Positions 10,124 through 21,148 of a stretch of DNA of 64,000 nt are shown piece after piece. How positions within the stretch are numbered: position 1 is the stretch's first letter; each line of letters opens with the position of its first letter. Below the pieces are notes generated by a model. It saw only the letters and a list, made by a program, of their open reading frames with translations, was not told the origin of the DNA and searched no databases. Source of the stretch: Pseudopyrenochaeta lycopersici (Eukaryota > Ascomycota > Dothideomycetes > Pleosporales > Pseudopyrenochaetaceae); contig NHZP01000015.1 in the NCBI GenBank assembly GCA_003313425.1, forward strand, positions 868,001-932,000. The letters run 5' to 3'. Made by a program: the position numbers and the translations under genes.

Positions 10124-11427
10124 TCATACTCCATGTAGAGTCAATGTAGGTAAGTTTTGTACATGACTCTGAGTTCTGCTCACATCATGCGTAACGCTCC
10201 CGTCGCTGTTGCTCCCCAAGTAACTCTCGGAATCATCGTTTTTATTGGCAGTCGTGTTGTCTGCGCTCTTTATTGTATTGAATAGTGAGTCTTGGAAGAG
10301 TTTTGCGCGAGCTTTGATTGCGCGATCATTGACTTCATGCCTGACTTTTTCTAGCTCGTTCGCATTCCGTTCAGCGGCCACCCTAGCTTCTTGGGAGCGC
10401 TCCTTTGTAGCAAATAGGGCTCGGAAGGAAGCAAAACAGGCGACTAGGAGAGCTTGAAGATGTTAAAGATATGGTAGAAGACATGAATTTGGAAAGACAT
10501 ACCGACGAATGATTCTATAAAGTGCCAGATGTATAGCCATGTAGATTCGACCTGCTTGTTTCCTCCGTTGCTTGACGCTGCACCAGCAACGACTGAGACG
10601 CGTACTATAGATATTACCATTGTGATAACAACGAGGGCAAAGACTGCAGCAAGAGTCAGGCGTCGTCGCATGCTGATGCGAACGTTCCATAGAATAGAAA
10701 TTGGTAGCGCCATAACTGAATTATGTCAGTCTATCAATTCAATTCCATTCAAATTGATTGGAGTATGTACTTACTTAGAGCATCAGTCAAGACGTCTAAT
10801 GCACAATTAATCTTCAAAGTAATGTTCTGATACCGCACTGCCGAGTCTTGTGTACAGTTCATCACAATTTCTGTGAAGCCATTCGCCAAACAACTATACT
10901 GGATTGTCCCGATACATGCGAATCCAGCACAGACTGTGAAAACCATAACGCACCACCAAGCAATACGATAGTACGTTACCTGGTTCCCAAGTTTATAGAA
11001 GAAGATCAAGAAATTTAATTTGATAGTCCAGAGACCAACATAGAACATGACCAAAATGCCGAGCTTGGTTCGAGAATATCGGGTAAAATTTCCAACGAAT
11101 TTTGGCGAAGGCATGCGCAAACCAGCAGCGACTTCCGCGACTTCATATAGATCTTGAACGACGACTTGCCATGATATGGCTGTGGCAAGGAGAAGAATCC
11201 AGGAGAAGCCCACAATGAAATCATCGGGCATGAGTCGCCGGAAACATTGTATGCGAACGTAGTAGCGAAACGCTAGAGCAATTGTGCCGACCGCTGTCCC
11301 AGCCCAGATGACACCCTAGCGTTGTTAGCGGCTGCTCCAACTCCTTATTGATTGCTATTCTTACAATGAAAGCATCCTGGGCGACAAGGGGAGACGCAGT
11401 GAGTTTTTGCTGTTGTTGACTAGACAT
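10124..11427 (-). CDS. rhodopsin/SAT4-family fungal integral membrane protein
   Basis: Four exons on the minus strand: 11365-11427, 10775-11315, 10503-10715, 10124-10443; introns of 49, 59 and 59 bp; 378 residues. The joins rebuild the family hallmark at the second junction, DVLTDALIMALPISILWNV. Several hydrophobic helices are present (FIVGFSWILLLATAISW, LGILVMFYVGLWTIKLNFL, IAWWCVMVFTVCAGFACIG, LTLAAVFALVVITMVISIV), consistent with a seven-helix fold, and the C-terminal tail is charged and probably coiled coil (from about residue 285). Members of this family (Pfam fungal rhodopsin domain) are common in plant-associated ascomycetes; most have no known ligand, and this one lacks a CFEM domain. 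Confidence 0.86.
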
Positions 11428-12071
11428 TGTACTCCACTCTTATATTTACTTTCTTTGTGGAAGAAAAGATGTGTTGAATCAGGCTCGAGCAATTGCAAAG
11501 ACTGGTGTCGAGCGCTAGGCTCGTTAGATATAGAAATTATCCTCAACCTTACCACTTGGCATTTGTTCGAATGTAACAAACTTCATGGTGCAACACTTTT
11601 CAGGCATTATGATTTCGGGGGGTACAAAGATGCCAAGCCATGGTCACTCGTTGCATGGATGCCGAGGGACTATACTAAAGGCTAAGACATTGCTGACCTT
11701 ACATACGGCATCCACATCGATTGCGGCGCAGTCTTAGGGGCGGGGGGGGGGGGGGGTTGGCTAAATTAAAGCCTGCTCTCAGCTTGTATTCCAGGTTTGT
11801 ATCCTTGTTGTATTTTCCGGTGAAGTTGTGAGTGCAATATAGACCATTGCGTCGGGATGATTGGGGTCGAACGAGATCGGCAATTCATAAGATCGACAGA
11901 AATCAGACGTACATGAGTTTGCCCTCACACCCAAGCCTATCGCCAACCAATTTTAGTACATTTGAGATTGGAGTGCGCATTCGCAGCTAAGGTGGTCATT
12001 GAAGTCCTCAAGCAAAGCCTGCTTGTGCCATCCACTCGACCGATTCGTCTACCAAGCCCAGTGATGCATAT
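11428..12071. other. intergenic region between two minus-strand genes
   Basis: It holds a 15-base poly(G) tract (listed separately) and no supported gene. Confidence 0.45.
11742..11756. repeat. poly(G) tract, 15 bases
   Basis: An uninterrupted run of G preceded by GGGGC. The length may be unreliable in sequencing. Confidence 0.8.
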
Positions 12072-14004
12072 CTACAAATCTTCGCGATGGAGGAATTCCT
12101 GACTGTTTGCGGCCTCAACACTATCGTCTCTTAGCTTTACCCATTCCATTCCTGGAAGGCAGAGCAAAGAAAAGCATATAACAACCAAGGCAACGATCAT
12201 TGTACTCCTGGTACCCGCTGAATAGGCTTCTCTCAGTACCTTCAACGATTTTGCGTCCTCTGCAAGCTGCTCAAGATGCGAGGCGCCAGTATGTACTATA
12301 GAAGTGCGTGAGATCGTTGTAGTGGCTGGATTTGTTTTGACTGTGTAGAAAATGCTTGTTAAGAAAACAGTTTGGCTTATCGCGAAAGCTAATGATGTGC
12401 CCAACTGCAGGCCGAACACCGTCAAACCATTGCCAATTGGCATGTCCTCATCGCTTAGCACAGCTTGCAAGGCGGTAAAAGGAATATTGCCACCAATGCC
12501 AGCGCCTGCTCCGACAATGAAAAGGAAAGCTGTTGAGAAGGCTGTTGTGGTGGATATGTTGAGAGTGACTAGAAGGCCTGCGCCGATACAACTGATAGCA
12601 GTGCCAATGGCCATGTAGGGCATCTGAATTTGTTATCAGAGTCTGGTGATTCTCTTGAGGCTGAACGGGCGGAGGCGTGGGTACGTACATAGTGCTGAAA
12701 CTTAGAAACCAAGCCCCCTGATATGACGATGAAGATTATTCGGGCCAGGTCTAGTGCAATCATACGGATCCCGCTATTGATTGCAGAAGTACCACGAGCG
12801 GCTTGGAAGTATATCGGTATATAATAAAGATACTGAACATATACTATTAGCACCCACAACCCCATTTTGCCTAGGCTTGTTGAGGCAGGAACGACACTCA
12901 CAACTGCCACTTGGAGGCCAAATAGAATCAGGTAAATCGTCCCAAACAGTACTGTTCGCTGCCTTAGGATGCGGAAAGGCAACATAGCCCGCTCGCCTGC
13001 AAGACTCTGGGTGCAAGCAAAAACAGCGAGAAGGATACCAAACCCAACAAAAAGTCCAATCACTTCTGAGGATTGCCAAGGCTTCGTTTGCCCGCCCCAT
13101 TGCAGAGCAAGAAATAGGCAAGTAAAGCTACCTGTGAAGAATAGTGTACCCAGCCAGTCCATTTGTTGTAAACGAGAGATAATTGGGAGGTCTCGGATGC
13201 TCTCTTTCGAAGATTTAGGCCTGAACAATAGGGGTATAACTACAAGTGCTACTCCTCCGATGGGTAGATTTCTGATGAAGTTAGTATATCTCGGGCTGTC
13301 GTGATACTTATACATACATCCAGAAACACCACCTCCAAGACACTTTGTCTGAAAAGATGCCCCCGAAAATGGGCGCTGAGCATGCGCTGATGCCTTGGAC
13401 GCTAAGGACATAACCATAATATAGAGGTACCTTCTTCTTTGGAACCGCGTTGCTGACAATATTCAATGTACCTTGAAGTATTCCAGAAGCGCCGCACCCT
13501 GCGACCACACGGCCGATTATGAACACAGTGGAAGTCGGAGCCGCCGCACATAGACATGATCCCGCTAGCAAGTCGCGCGGTTAGCCCTTCAGCGCTTAAA
13601 CGGGAGCAAATTGACTTCGGTTTACCTTCAAAGATGAGGACAGAAACAAAATAAACATAAGTGGCATTGAAGGCCTTGTAGAAGGTAGCTAGTGTTGGTT
13701 GTAGGATTGTATGAGGAAGCATATATCCAGACCCATACCAGGCGATGTCGTCCATGGAATGAAATGAAGTGGTGATTCGAGGCGTCACGACACCAATGAT
13801 ACTGCCATCGATTCCGACCAAAAACATGCCCAAAGCTAGAGTAAATGTGACGACTCTCAGTTTCCAGCCATTGAGATAATCTCCATCGGCAATATTGATG
13901 GCATTGATTACAGGATCGACCTTTTCGAAGGTGTGGATCGAGGCGGATGCCCGTGTGCGTTGTGTCGTCTTCTCGACTGCCTGAAGCTTAAAATTATTTT
14001 TCAT
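12072..14004 (-). CDS. MFS drug/toxin efflux transporter (DHA2-like)
   Basis: Five exons on the minus strand: 13626-14004, 13318-13564, 12902-13271, 12689-12832, 12072-12623; 563 residues. The joins restore expected transporter sequence, such as the SWRWCFWINLPIGGVAL segment typical of the 14-helix DHA2 family, and GRVVAGCGASGILQG in helix 4-5. The intron at 12833-12901 is 69 bp, a multiple of three and free of stop codons, so an unspliced reading would insert 23 residues; its donor GTGAGT, branch GTGCTAAT and acceptor TTCAG identify it. The product is a plasma-membrane proton antiporter, likely exporting small hydrophobic compounds. It diverges from a tiny membrane-protein gene and P450s downstream, which suggests a metabolite export role (inference). 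The start is ATG 14004; an upstream GTG is not needed. Confidence 0.9.
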
Positions 14005-14715
14005 GATTGCCAAAGTATCTATGGAAGTACAGAACGGCCAATGCGGAATGTAGGCAGAGGTTTTCACCGAGAAAGCTCAAAAGATTGAGAGTGTTTGCTG
14101 TGGGCTGTGTGTGGAGCACCATTCTCGGCCCCTACCGGTATAGCCGTACGTCCGATACGAACAATAATATGCAAAGCACATGGTTATGAAAGCACCCATG
14201 GCACAGTCGAAAGCTCAGGTATTTGGGAAGGCTGTTTTTGGTATATATCAGAATGTTGCACCCAGCCTGGAGAGGGTGCGTCGCTGCATGCTCCGACATG
14301 GGCCCCTGTCCATGTGGGGGGTTATGCACCGCTCGCTGGGCTGACATTATACTGCACAATCGCAATGCATGACCGATGCAGAGATGCATCGTCTCGCAAC
14401 TAAACGTAGCACGAATACGCTCTCTTCTCATATGTGGTCGGATTCCGTAGGCAAGACTTGGCGTGAGACCAGTGAAATCGAGATAGGGATTACCATGAGG
14501 AAGAGTGATGAAGAAATGGCCTTGCGATTAGTGAGATAAGTAGACAGAGCCTCGACTTCTTTTGATAGGATTTAAGTCCTCCAACAGAGGTCCAAGTGAC
14601 ACACGAGCTGCTAGTCCACAGCCCTCTGTGGTCCTGCCCATTACTTTGGCTTTAGCTTGCTACCTCAAAACACTCAACATCACCCCGGCCACGCCTCTCT
14701 GCTCTTGATTCCGCG
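14005..14715. promoter_or_regulatory. divergent promoter region between the MFS pump and the metabolic genes
   Basis: About 0.7 kb between a minus-strand start (14004) and a plus-strand start (14716). No gene is supported inside. It is the natural place for shared regulation, but I cannot name a transcription-factor site with confidence. Confidence 0.4.
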
Positions 14716-14984
14716 ATGCCTCGACCTGGCGCAAATTTATCGGCTGTCATCGGAGCGTCGACGACGCTTTCAACAGAAGCCTGGGTGAAAATAGCTGTCT
14801 GCATTGGATCGACTCTCTGGCTCATAGTCAGCGTCTGCCGTGGACTGGACCAACCTTCTATCGATGGTCAGTGTCATGTATCGTTTGCGGCTTGTCATGG
14901 AACTAACCAATACAAGGCGCGTGCGTCTTTATTCTTGGCGGCATCTGGTTGCGGGGCAGGAAATACACCCTCGTTGAGATGTGA
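14716..14984 (+). CDS. small two-helix membrane protein (72 residues, spliced)
   Basis: Join 14716-14866, 14917-14984. The 50 bp intron has donor GTCAGT, branch AACTAACC and acceptor ACAAG, and joins phase 1 to phase 1. The product has two hydrophobic segments: VKIAVCIGSTLWLIVSV and, across the junction, DGACVFILGGIWLRG, ending in a short charged tail. The unspliced frame loses the second helix, so an ORF scan shows only the first half plus spurious Cys-rich sequence. It lies between a divergent MFS pump and a P450. Function unknown; it could be a small subunit or assembly factor of a membrane enzyme. The case rests on splice signals and hydrophobic pattern only. Confidence 0.55.
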
Positions 14985-15282
14985 CATGATCGGTCTACTT
15001 TGCAGCTGCTGCATATTTCAATGTTAATATCCAGATTGTTTTCAATACCCGGCGCCAACTGGCTTGAGTGCAACCATAAACCTTGTCTAAGCTTTGACAA
15101 TTCTGAGACCTGAACCAATCTTTTGCTACAAAACTGATTCTGCTAGGGTGCTCAGATAAGCTGCTTTGCCTACTACGCCGCTTGTGCCGTTCTGTGCGAC
15201 AAGACCATTGTGAAAGCCCTTTCCACGTCTGTACACTCACCCTTTGCACACTCATTCTCTTTTCACCGTGGGGCAAGCCATT
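14985..15282. other. upstream region of P450 gene 1
   Basis: About 300 bp without a recognised feature, upstream of the ATG at 15283. Confidence 0.4.
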
Positions 15283-17031
15283 ATGGCCATTTTTACCGCA
15301 TTGCTCACTCTCCTAGCCATACCAGCATCGCTATTGGTATGGTCGTATTTCTCGATCAAGCGCAATAAATACATCGCTGAGAAAGTCGGCTTTCCCATTC
15401 TTATCAAATGGATATCACCTCTGAATCCGATTTGGATGATTATAGGAAGCACCATCGTGAAAACAGCCCGGAAACTGAATCTGGGTACTGAAAATTTCAG
15501 GCGCATGTATCTCTTTGGATGGGAAGGCAACGAAAGATCTCAGATCCATGAAGAACTTGGCAGTATCTTTATGGTAGTGACACCAGGTGGAAATTGGCTG
15601 TGCATCAGCGATGCTGACGCTATAAACGACATTCTTCGGCGCCCTAAAGACTTCCGGCGTAACATGGAGCAAATGGCCGTTCTGAATGTGTATGGAAGAA
15701 ATTTATCAACTACTGATGATGAAGAGTGGCAGAAGCATCGCAAGGTAACCGCTATTACCTTTACTGAGCGAAATAACGAGCTTGTGTGGCGAGAATCGCT
15801 CGCTCAGTCTCAGGCCATGCAGGCGTACTGGATGGAGCACCAGCCGGTTACGACTCTTGCTATTGACACCAAAATCTTCACTCTCAATGTTCTTGCTGCA
15901 GCCATATTCAACAAGAACTACCCATTTGAAGGCATCGAATCGAGGCCCTCTTCGACTTCTAAAGACGACTCATACCGCTATCGAGATTCGTTATCTACAA
16001 TACTGTCGAGCATTGTCCAGATCTTTGTTTTCGGCGAGGAGGGTCTCAAGGCTTGGTGGACGCCCAGGTCGTGGAAGGACGCGGCAGTGGCGATTGATGT
16101 CTTCCGTTCCTACATTCTTGGACTAATCGATGAAGAGCGAGACTTTGCATCCCGTGGTGTGGAACGGAACCAACATCTAGTCGCAGCTCTCGTCCGTGCC
16201 TGTGAGGCTGAGAAGCAGACTGAGCGTTTGAATCCTGGCCGAAGGACCATGACCCTCACCGAAACCGAAATCATCAGCAATCTCTTTGTATATGCGTTTG
16301 CCGGGAACGATACAACCGCCATCGTACTAGGGCACGTGCTAGTCGATCTTGCAGCGCACCCACATACACAAGATTGGATCGCTGAAGAAATTCATCATTA
16401 TTTACCAAGTGAAGATATGCGCCGATGGGACTATAGCATGTTTCCAAAGATGAGGCGTTGCCTTGCCGTCGTGGTATGTGCCGAGGCCATGTACTGTAAT
16501 AAAATTTGAAACTGATACACACAGTACGAGGCACTCCGACTTGATCACCCCCTGAATCAGCTCGTTAAAACTACCAAAGATTGTGCGCAGACTTTGAGAG
16601 TCGGAGACAAGATCTATAGTCTACCCGCTGGTACTAACGTCCATCTTAGTTTAGCGGCGCTGCATACGCACCCGCAGTACTGGGGGGCGGATGGCCTAAA
16701 ATGGAAACCAGAACGCTTTATTAGCTCGACGCAAGCTGGTATTGAGAATGAAATTCTGGCACCGGACACTTCTTTATATTTCTTGCCGTGGGCCCATGGG
16801 CAACGTATTTGTCCTGGGAAGAGGTTCTCCCAAGTAGAACTGGTTGCCACTCTCGCGATGCTGTTTCGAAACCACATTGTTGAGCCAAAGATCCAGCCAG
16901 GTCAATCTGCAGAAGATGCTCGCTCTATGCTCTTCAAAACAGGTATGAATATTGACCATGAAGGGACGATACTATTTGAGATGGCAGAACCTCACAAAGC
17001 GGCCTTAGTGTGGCGCAAGCGAAGCGGCTGA
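15283..17031 (+). CDS. cytochrome P450 monooxygenase (canonical motifs)
   Basis: Join 15283-16473, 16525-17031; 565 residues; one 51 bp intron that falls exactly before the ExxR helix. An N-terminal membrane anchor (IFTALLTLLAIPASLLVW) places it on the ER membrane. Seen: I-helix AGNDTT at about residues 340-345 (oxygen activation), ExxR as E399-R402 in YEALR, and haem loop FLPWAHGQRICPGKRF with the thiolate ligand at Cys493. All catalytic signatures are intact, so it should be an active haem-thiolate monooxygenase needing a P450 reductase. Substrate unknown. The WAHGQR haem loop recalls a family seen in fungal secondary-metabolite loci, but I do not assign a CYP number. The start is ATG 15283; the frame opens earlier only from a non-ATG codon. 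Confidence 0.93.
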
Positions 17032-17377
17032 GGCAATTGAATCCTCTTACTGCGAGGCCTGGCACGGCCGGTGAGACTTTTAATCTATCGATGTATTAAA
17101 GGAATGGTTGCGGTTATGTTAGTGGGATTTAATCATTATAAATAAAATTATTGGGGACTACAAATAGCCCATAAGTCGTAGCAAAGCTACCACTCCCTTT
17201 CAAACGCGCAGAACGCGCCTCAGACTGCCTCCTTGGTGATTACGCGTAATCTTGAATGCACATGCTCGGTAATACATAGCCTATTACAGCGTTGGGCAAC
17301 CGTTTCATGTAAAAATCGTTTTCCAGGTAACACTGCCTCTACTGAATTATGCCACTACCAAAAGGCCGTACAAACCC
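17032..17377. other. intergenic region with a perfect palindrome
   Basis: No gene is seen. It contains the 14-base perfect palindrome GATTACGCGTAATC at 17238-17251, which includes an ACGCGT core. Confidence 0.45.
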
Positions 17378-17663
17378 TGTTGAGGTGACTGCCGAATGCT
17401 CACATCATCTAGATTCTGCTAACTCCGATTAGAAACCGGAGGCTTAAAGATCAGAACCCTTCTGATCCTAAGAGACAGTGGCGTAGTTAAAGAATTCCCT
17501 GCCTATCTGCGAGCCTCCTTGGCCGCTCCTCACGGCGTCTCCACTTAGAGTAACGTCCTAACATATCCTCATATAAATAGATATGGCCTTGGAAATTCTA
17601 GAAATACATTCTTTCTGCACTAGAAACTTGTGTCTATGATTTCCTGTCTATAATAGTTAAACA
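17378..17663 (+). mobile_element. long terminal repeat (5' LTR) of a Copia-like retrotransposon
   Basis: The 286 bp start TGTTGAGGTGACTGCC and end ATAGTTAAACA, giving the TGTT...AACA ends typical of LTRs. A TATA-like ATATAAATAG lies near 17572-17582, followed by a putative R region. No second LTR is in the window, and I see no matching 5 bp target duplication at the two ends. This fits a truncated element, and a gag-like start follows downstream (next entry). Confidence 0.5.
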
Positions 17664-17873
17664 GTAATCTAGGTCCAGGAAGCGAACTACTGCACTGCTT
17701 CCAAAGGGCTATCAAGCGACTCCGATTTCATCGCTTTCTTCTAGGGCTTGCAATGTGAGCAAATCCACCACCCCAACTAAGGAAAACGCTCCCCACCACA
17801 CATTTATCACGGATGCTATCCAGGAAGGAGTGCTTCCCTCCGGTCAACCAGCTTGGCATGTTACATCATGAAC
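17664..17873 (+). mobile_element. truncated retrotransposon interior with gag-like N-terminus
   Basis: About 90 bp after the LTR, at 17756-17872, a short frame reads SKSTTPTKENAPHH, then FITDAIQEGVLPSGQPAWHV, and ends at a TGA. This resembles the N-terminus of a Copia-type gag. The sequence at its start reads ATGTGAGC, as if a small insertion had broken an ATG-AGC start. The remainder of gag-pol and the 3' LTR are missing. The fragment separates two P450 genes and marks an insertion or recombination scar. Confidence 0.45.
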
Positions 17874-18224
17874 TGGCCCCCATATATGATAACATTTCTG
17901 CATATCCGGTCAGCAACATGTATGCAATGTATCATTACAACTCTCTTGGTAGTAAGCTCATTTGCTGTGACTATTAACGTGCATACCCACGGACTCCGAT
18001 TGTGATTTTGACTGAGAACGAGCATATCCTGGCAAGACTCTTCGTCGGTATGGCTATAGTCGTACACTTTGAGACAAATTGTGAGATCAAAAGAATTTGC
18101 CATCGTTAGGGTTCTGCCCTAGAGATCACATATCATCCTCCACAAGCCCTTTTTCTACAATTTTTTTGTCAGTGATACATCGACTCAGCGCCTAGCCTAT
18201 CACATTCAAGACCTAACCATCAAG
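17874..18224. other. upstream region of P450 gene 2
   Basis: About 350 bp without a recognised gene. An ATG-initiated minus-strand frame at 17861-18103 has no protein-like features. Confidence 0.4.
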
Positions 18225-19915
18225 ATGCTTATCGATTATATTCACGACTTTATATATATCGTCCCCTCATTGAATTTGCTCACGCTTGGTCCCTCTAGTG
18301 CCTTTTTGGCATTGATTTGGAGGGCCTTCGTAGCTGCTCGTCAATATGCCAATAGACCAGTAAGACCGTCCCAAAATCTTTCTCGATAGTACAATCTGAA
18401 TATGCTTCAGCACAATATGATCATTGCTGGGAAGACTCTCATTGTCGGACAATGGCTCAGTGCTTTTGATTTTGTCTATCAAGGATCTGATCTTATAGCC
18501 CGAACATACACCAAGGCTGCCGGAGCGCCCTATGCAATTCTAGCGCTCTCGAATTATCAAGTTCTGGTTTCATCACGCGAGGACGTCCAGAGACTGGCAA
18601 ATGCGTCTGAGGAAGTCATGTCTTTCCGGAAAGCGCTTTTTGACAGATTATTTTTTACGTATACCATGGGTGGCTTTACGCCAAACCATATCGACCCACA
18701 TAACAGTATTCCAGTCCGAGCGTTCAAGGTACTCGCGAGGGGGAACTTGCCGAACTTGCGCAAACCTATTGAAGCCAGAATCTCAGAAGTTTTTGACGAA
18801 TCTTTTCAAGCTGGCACTGCGGAACAGGCTACAGATTCAAGAACAATGGGACTTCATACTCTGTGCGGTACTCTTGTTGCACGCATGAATAACGAACTGC
18901 TTTTTGGGGTCGACCTAGCGACAGATCGCGACTTTGAGAAGGACTCAATCAAGTATGGATGGGATAGCGCACTTGCAATGGAGATATTTCGACAGATACC
19001 CACATTCTGTGTTCCTATTGTTGCAAAGATCTTCATGGCCTGGAGCGGCGCCATGCACCGCGTTTTTCGCAAGGTGCAAGCCCTAGTGAATAATCGACTT
19101 CAATGCCATCAGTATGGTATGGAGGAGAGAAAAGAAAAGAAAAACCATTTTGATGGGACTGACTGGGTAATTTCTTCCAGCCATACACCTGAGCAGGCAA
19201 ATCCTTTGAGAATCACACAACAGATGATGGCGCTACTCTTCGCATCGACACATCAGATGCAAATGGCTCTCACCTGGGCCATTCTCGATCTTTGCCTTCA
19301 CCCAGAATACATCACATTGCTCCGAGAGGAAATAAAAACCGCGCTCACAGTCGAAGATGGAGATCTGTATAGTCGTCTCCGCCTGATGGAGTGGTTTTTG
19401 CGCGAATCATCTCGCTTGAACCCTTTGGATAGTCGTAAGTCTTCACCTCTGACTTGCAGTAACACTCTACAGTGGCTGAAACTATCATAGTAAACATGCA
19501 ACGAAAAGCCATGGTACCATTTCAGCTTAGTAATGGATCAATTGTTCCTCCTGGAAATCTGGTCGCCATTCCCCAACGAGAGATTATGCGCGATGCCTCG
19601 CGCTACAAGTCCCCCGAAACCTTCAATCCCTACCGTTTCATGCCTATTTCTACCTCAACTGAAGCTGTTGCCAAGTACACAGATGTGAACTGGAATTATA
19701 CATTCTGGGGCTCACCACGTCTGTCTTGCCCCGGGCGGTGGTATGCTAGCTATGCAATAAGGCACGTCCTAGTCCACCTGCTTACAAATTATGACTTTGA
19801 TTTGGTGGGACCGAAAGATGCGAAGACATTTTTTACATGGACGACGGCTATTGTACCAAAACACAGCGTACGCATAAGAGTATCCAAGAGAACCCTCAGG
19901 GAGAGCGCCGTCTAG
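18225..19915 (+). CDS. divergent cytochrome P450 with a non-canonical haem loop
   Basis: Join 18225-18359, 18411-19434, 19491-19915; 527 residues. Intron 1 (51 bp) restores a start with an N-terminal membrane segment. Intron 2 (56 bp, GTAAGT...CATAG) gives SRLNPLDSLNMQRKAMVPF; an alternative acceptor at 19472 would make a 38 bp intron and add six residues. ExxR is present as E377-R380 (ESSR). The haem loop reads FWGSPRLSCPGRWYAS: Cys466 and the CPG are kept, but the usual F, G and R/H at -7, -4 and -2 are W, P and L. In the I helix the usual Thr after FASTH is replaced (FASTHQMQM). So the fold is P450, but oxygen activation and haem environment may be altered. It could be a degenerating gene or a specialised enzyme; no stop or frameshift is seen. 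Confidence 0.86.
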
Positions 19916-20321
19916 GTTTAAGAGTCGGTGAACATATGAAGATTATTTTCAAATTTCGAATCAGTGTAAGGCCTTAGTTGTATGCAAGGATCCAAACGCG
20001 GTTGAATATACATATGGCAATCTTGCAAGGATAATACAATATCTTGAGCAAAGGTCTCGATTGCGTTCAGCCTGATGTACGCATAAGTCAATAGCTAACT
20101 CGTGCGTGCCAGAGCCGTCTGTATGGGCACAGTTGGCTCCCGCGCTGGCATGTTCACTGTACCCTGAATGCTATGAAATGTACGCTCTAGGTGATATCGA
20201 CACGATGCAGGGGGTGGAATCTGAGGTAGTCCTAAGTTTGTTAGCTTTGAAAGCGCGACTCCCCCATCCTTGCAAAACCAACATCACGAATTTGGTTCAA
20301 TATCTTCATGTGCCCAAGCCC
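19916..20321. other. intergenic region
   Basis: 3' flank of P450 gene 2. A 90-residue plus-strand frame at 20106-20378 has no recognisable features and overlaps the relic on the other strand. Confidence 0.4.
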
Positions 20322-20542
20322 TCAAGAGTATCGCAAATTAACGTCCTTGCCATCATCTCTGTAAATCCAATTAGGTAGAACATGACTTGTGGCAAGTTCA
20401 AGGAAATACTTATCGGAGAAGTTGGTATTGGCGAGAAGGAAAGGTGCGCCTTCAACTGCTGTTCGTCACTAGAGTCAGCCATGCGTGATCTGAGTGTCAG
20501 TGTGTTTGATCCATATTCTTGCCTGTCAAAGCTTCCTCGCAT
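20322..20542 (-). pseudogene. degenerate gene fragment of unknown family
   Basis: Two overlapping minus-strand frames look like pieces of one protein. From ATG 20542 the first reads RGSFDRQEYGSN and MADSSDEQQL. After about 20465 a second frame, without ATG, reads EGAPFLLANTNFSDKYFLEL and then ATSHVLPNWIYRDDGKDV, ending at a TGA at 20322. A one- or two-base shift near 20450 would join them. I do not recognise the family. It sits between the divergent P450 and the EthD gene, so it may be a lost member of the same locus. Confidence 0.35.
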
Positions 20543-21148
20543 TTCCTTAACCTACCGCCTGTTAAGGCAGGTATTTTCTTCTTGCATCAAGAGTTAGGAT
20601 GTCAGTTTAATTTGTAGTATATTGATATTATTTGAAGTGAAGGACTGTAGGTATTTGCCAGCGATTCATATATACTAATGTAGAAGGGTTATCTCAATTG
20701 ACAGGCCAGTCTTCAGATTCGGCGAGCTTGGATAGCTTCAATAGTCTTAAATAAACCTAGAGAAATATTTATTGGCAGGCCGTAAAGTTACTTGTGCGCG
20801 TTTGCATTCATTTCGTTGACAGCCTGGTTTACAAGATTGCTATGCTTTCTTAAATACATAGACAAGGCAATTTAATCAGTCAGATTTTCGACTGATGGCC
20901 AACGGCTTCACGAGAGGCCCCTGTTAGATTTCCTATCCAGAACAGCTAGGCTTCTGGTGGTTAAAGGTATCTTCTGCAGCTCATGCATCCAGAACTGGCT
21001 TATATCAATTAACAAGGACCGGGGATAATACATTTCATGCCACAAATCTCGCCTTCAGTCAACGGGAAGACTCAGCTGTATCACATTAGCTATCGATCGA
21101 CAGGCCCAGGTCGGCGCATACCATCATAGATTGGGTTGAGGAGTGGCA
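20543..21148. other. intergenic region
   Basis: About 0.6 kb, AT-leaning, 3' of the EthD gene (which is on the minus strand). No feature is supported. Confidence 0.4.

Noticed and set aside
19435..19472. 38 bp intron 2 in the second P450
   Set aside because: Shorter than other introns here; the 56 bp alternative gives a better match to the expected P450 segment.
20106..20378. 90-residue plus frame
   Set aside because: Overlaps a more protein-like fragment on the minus strand and has no features.
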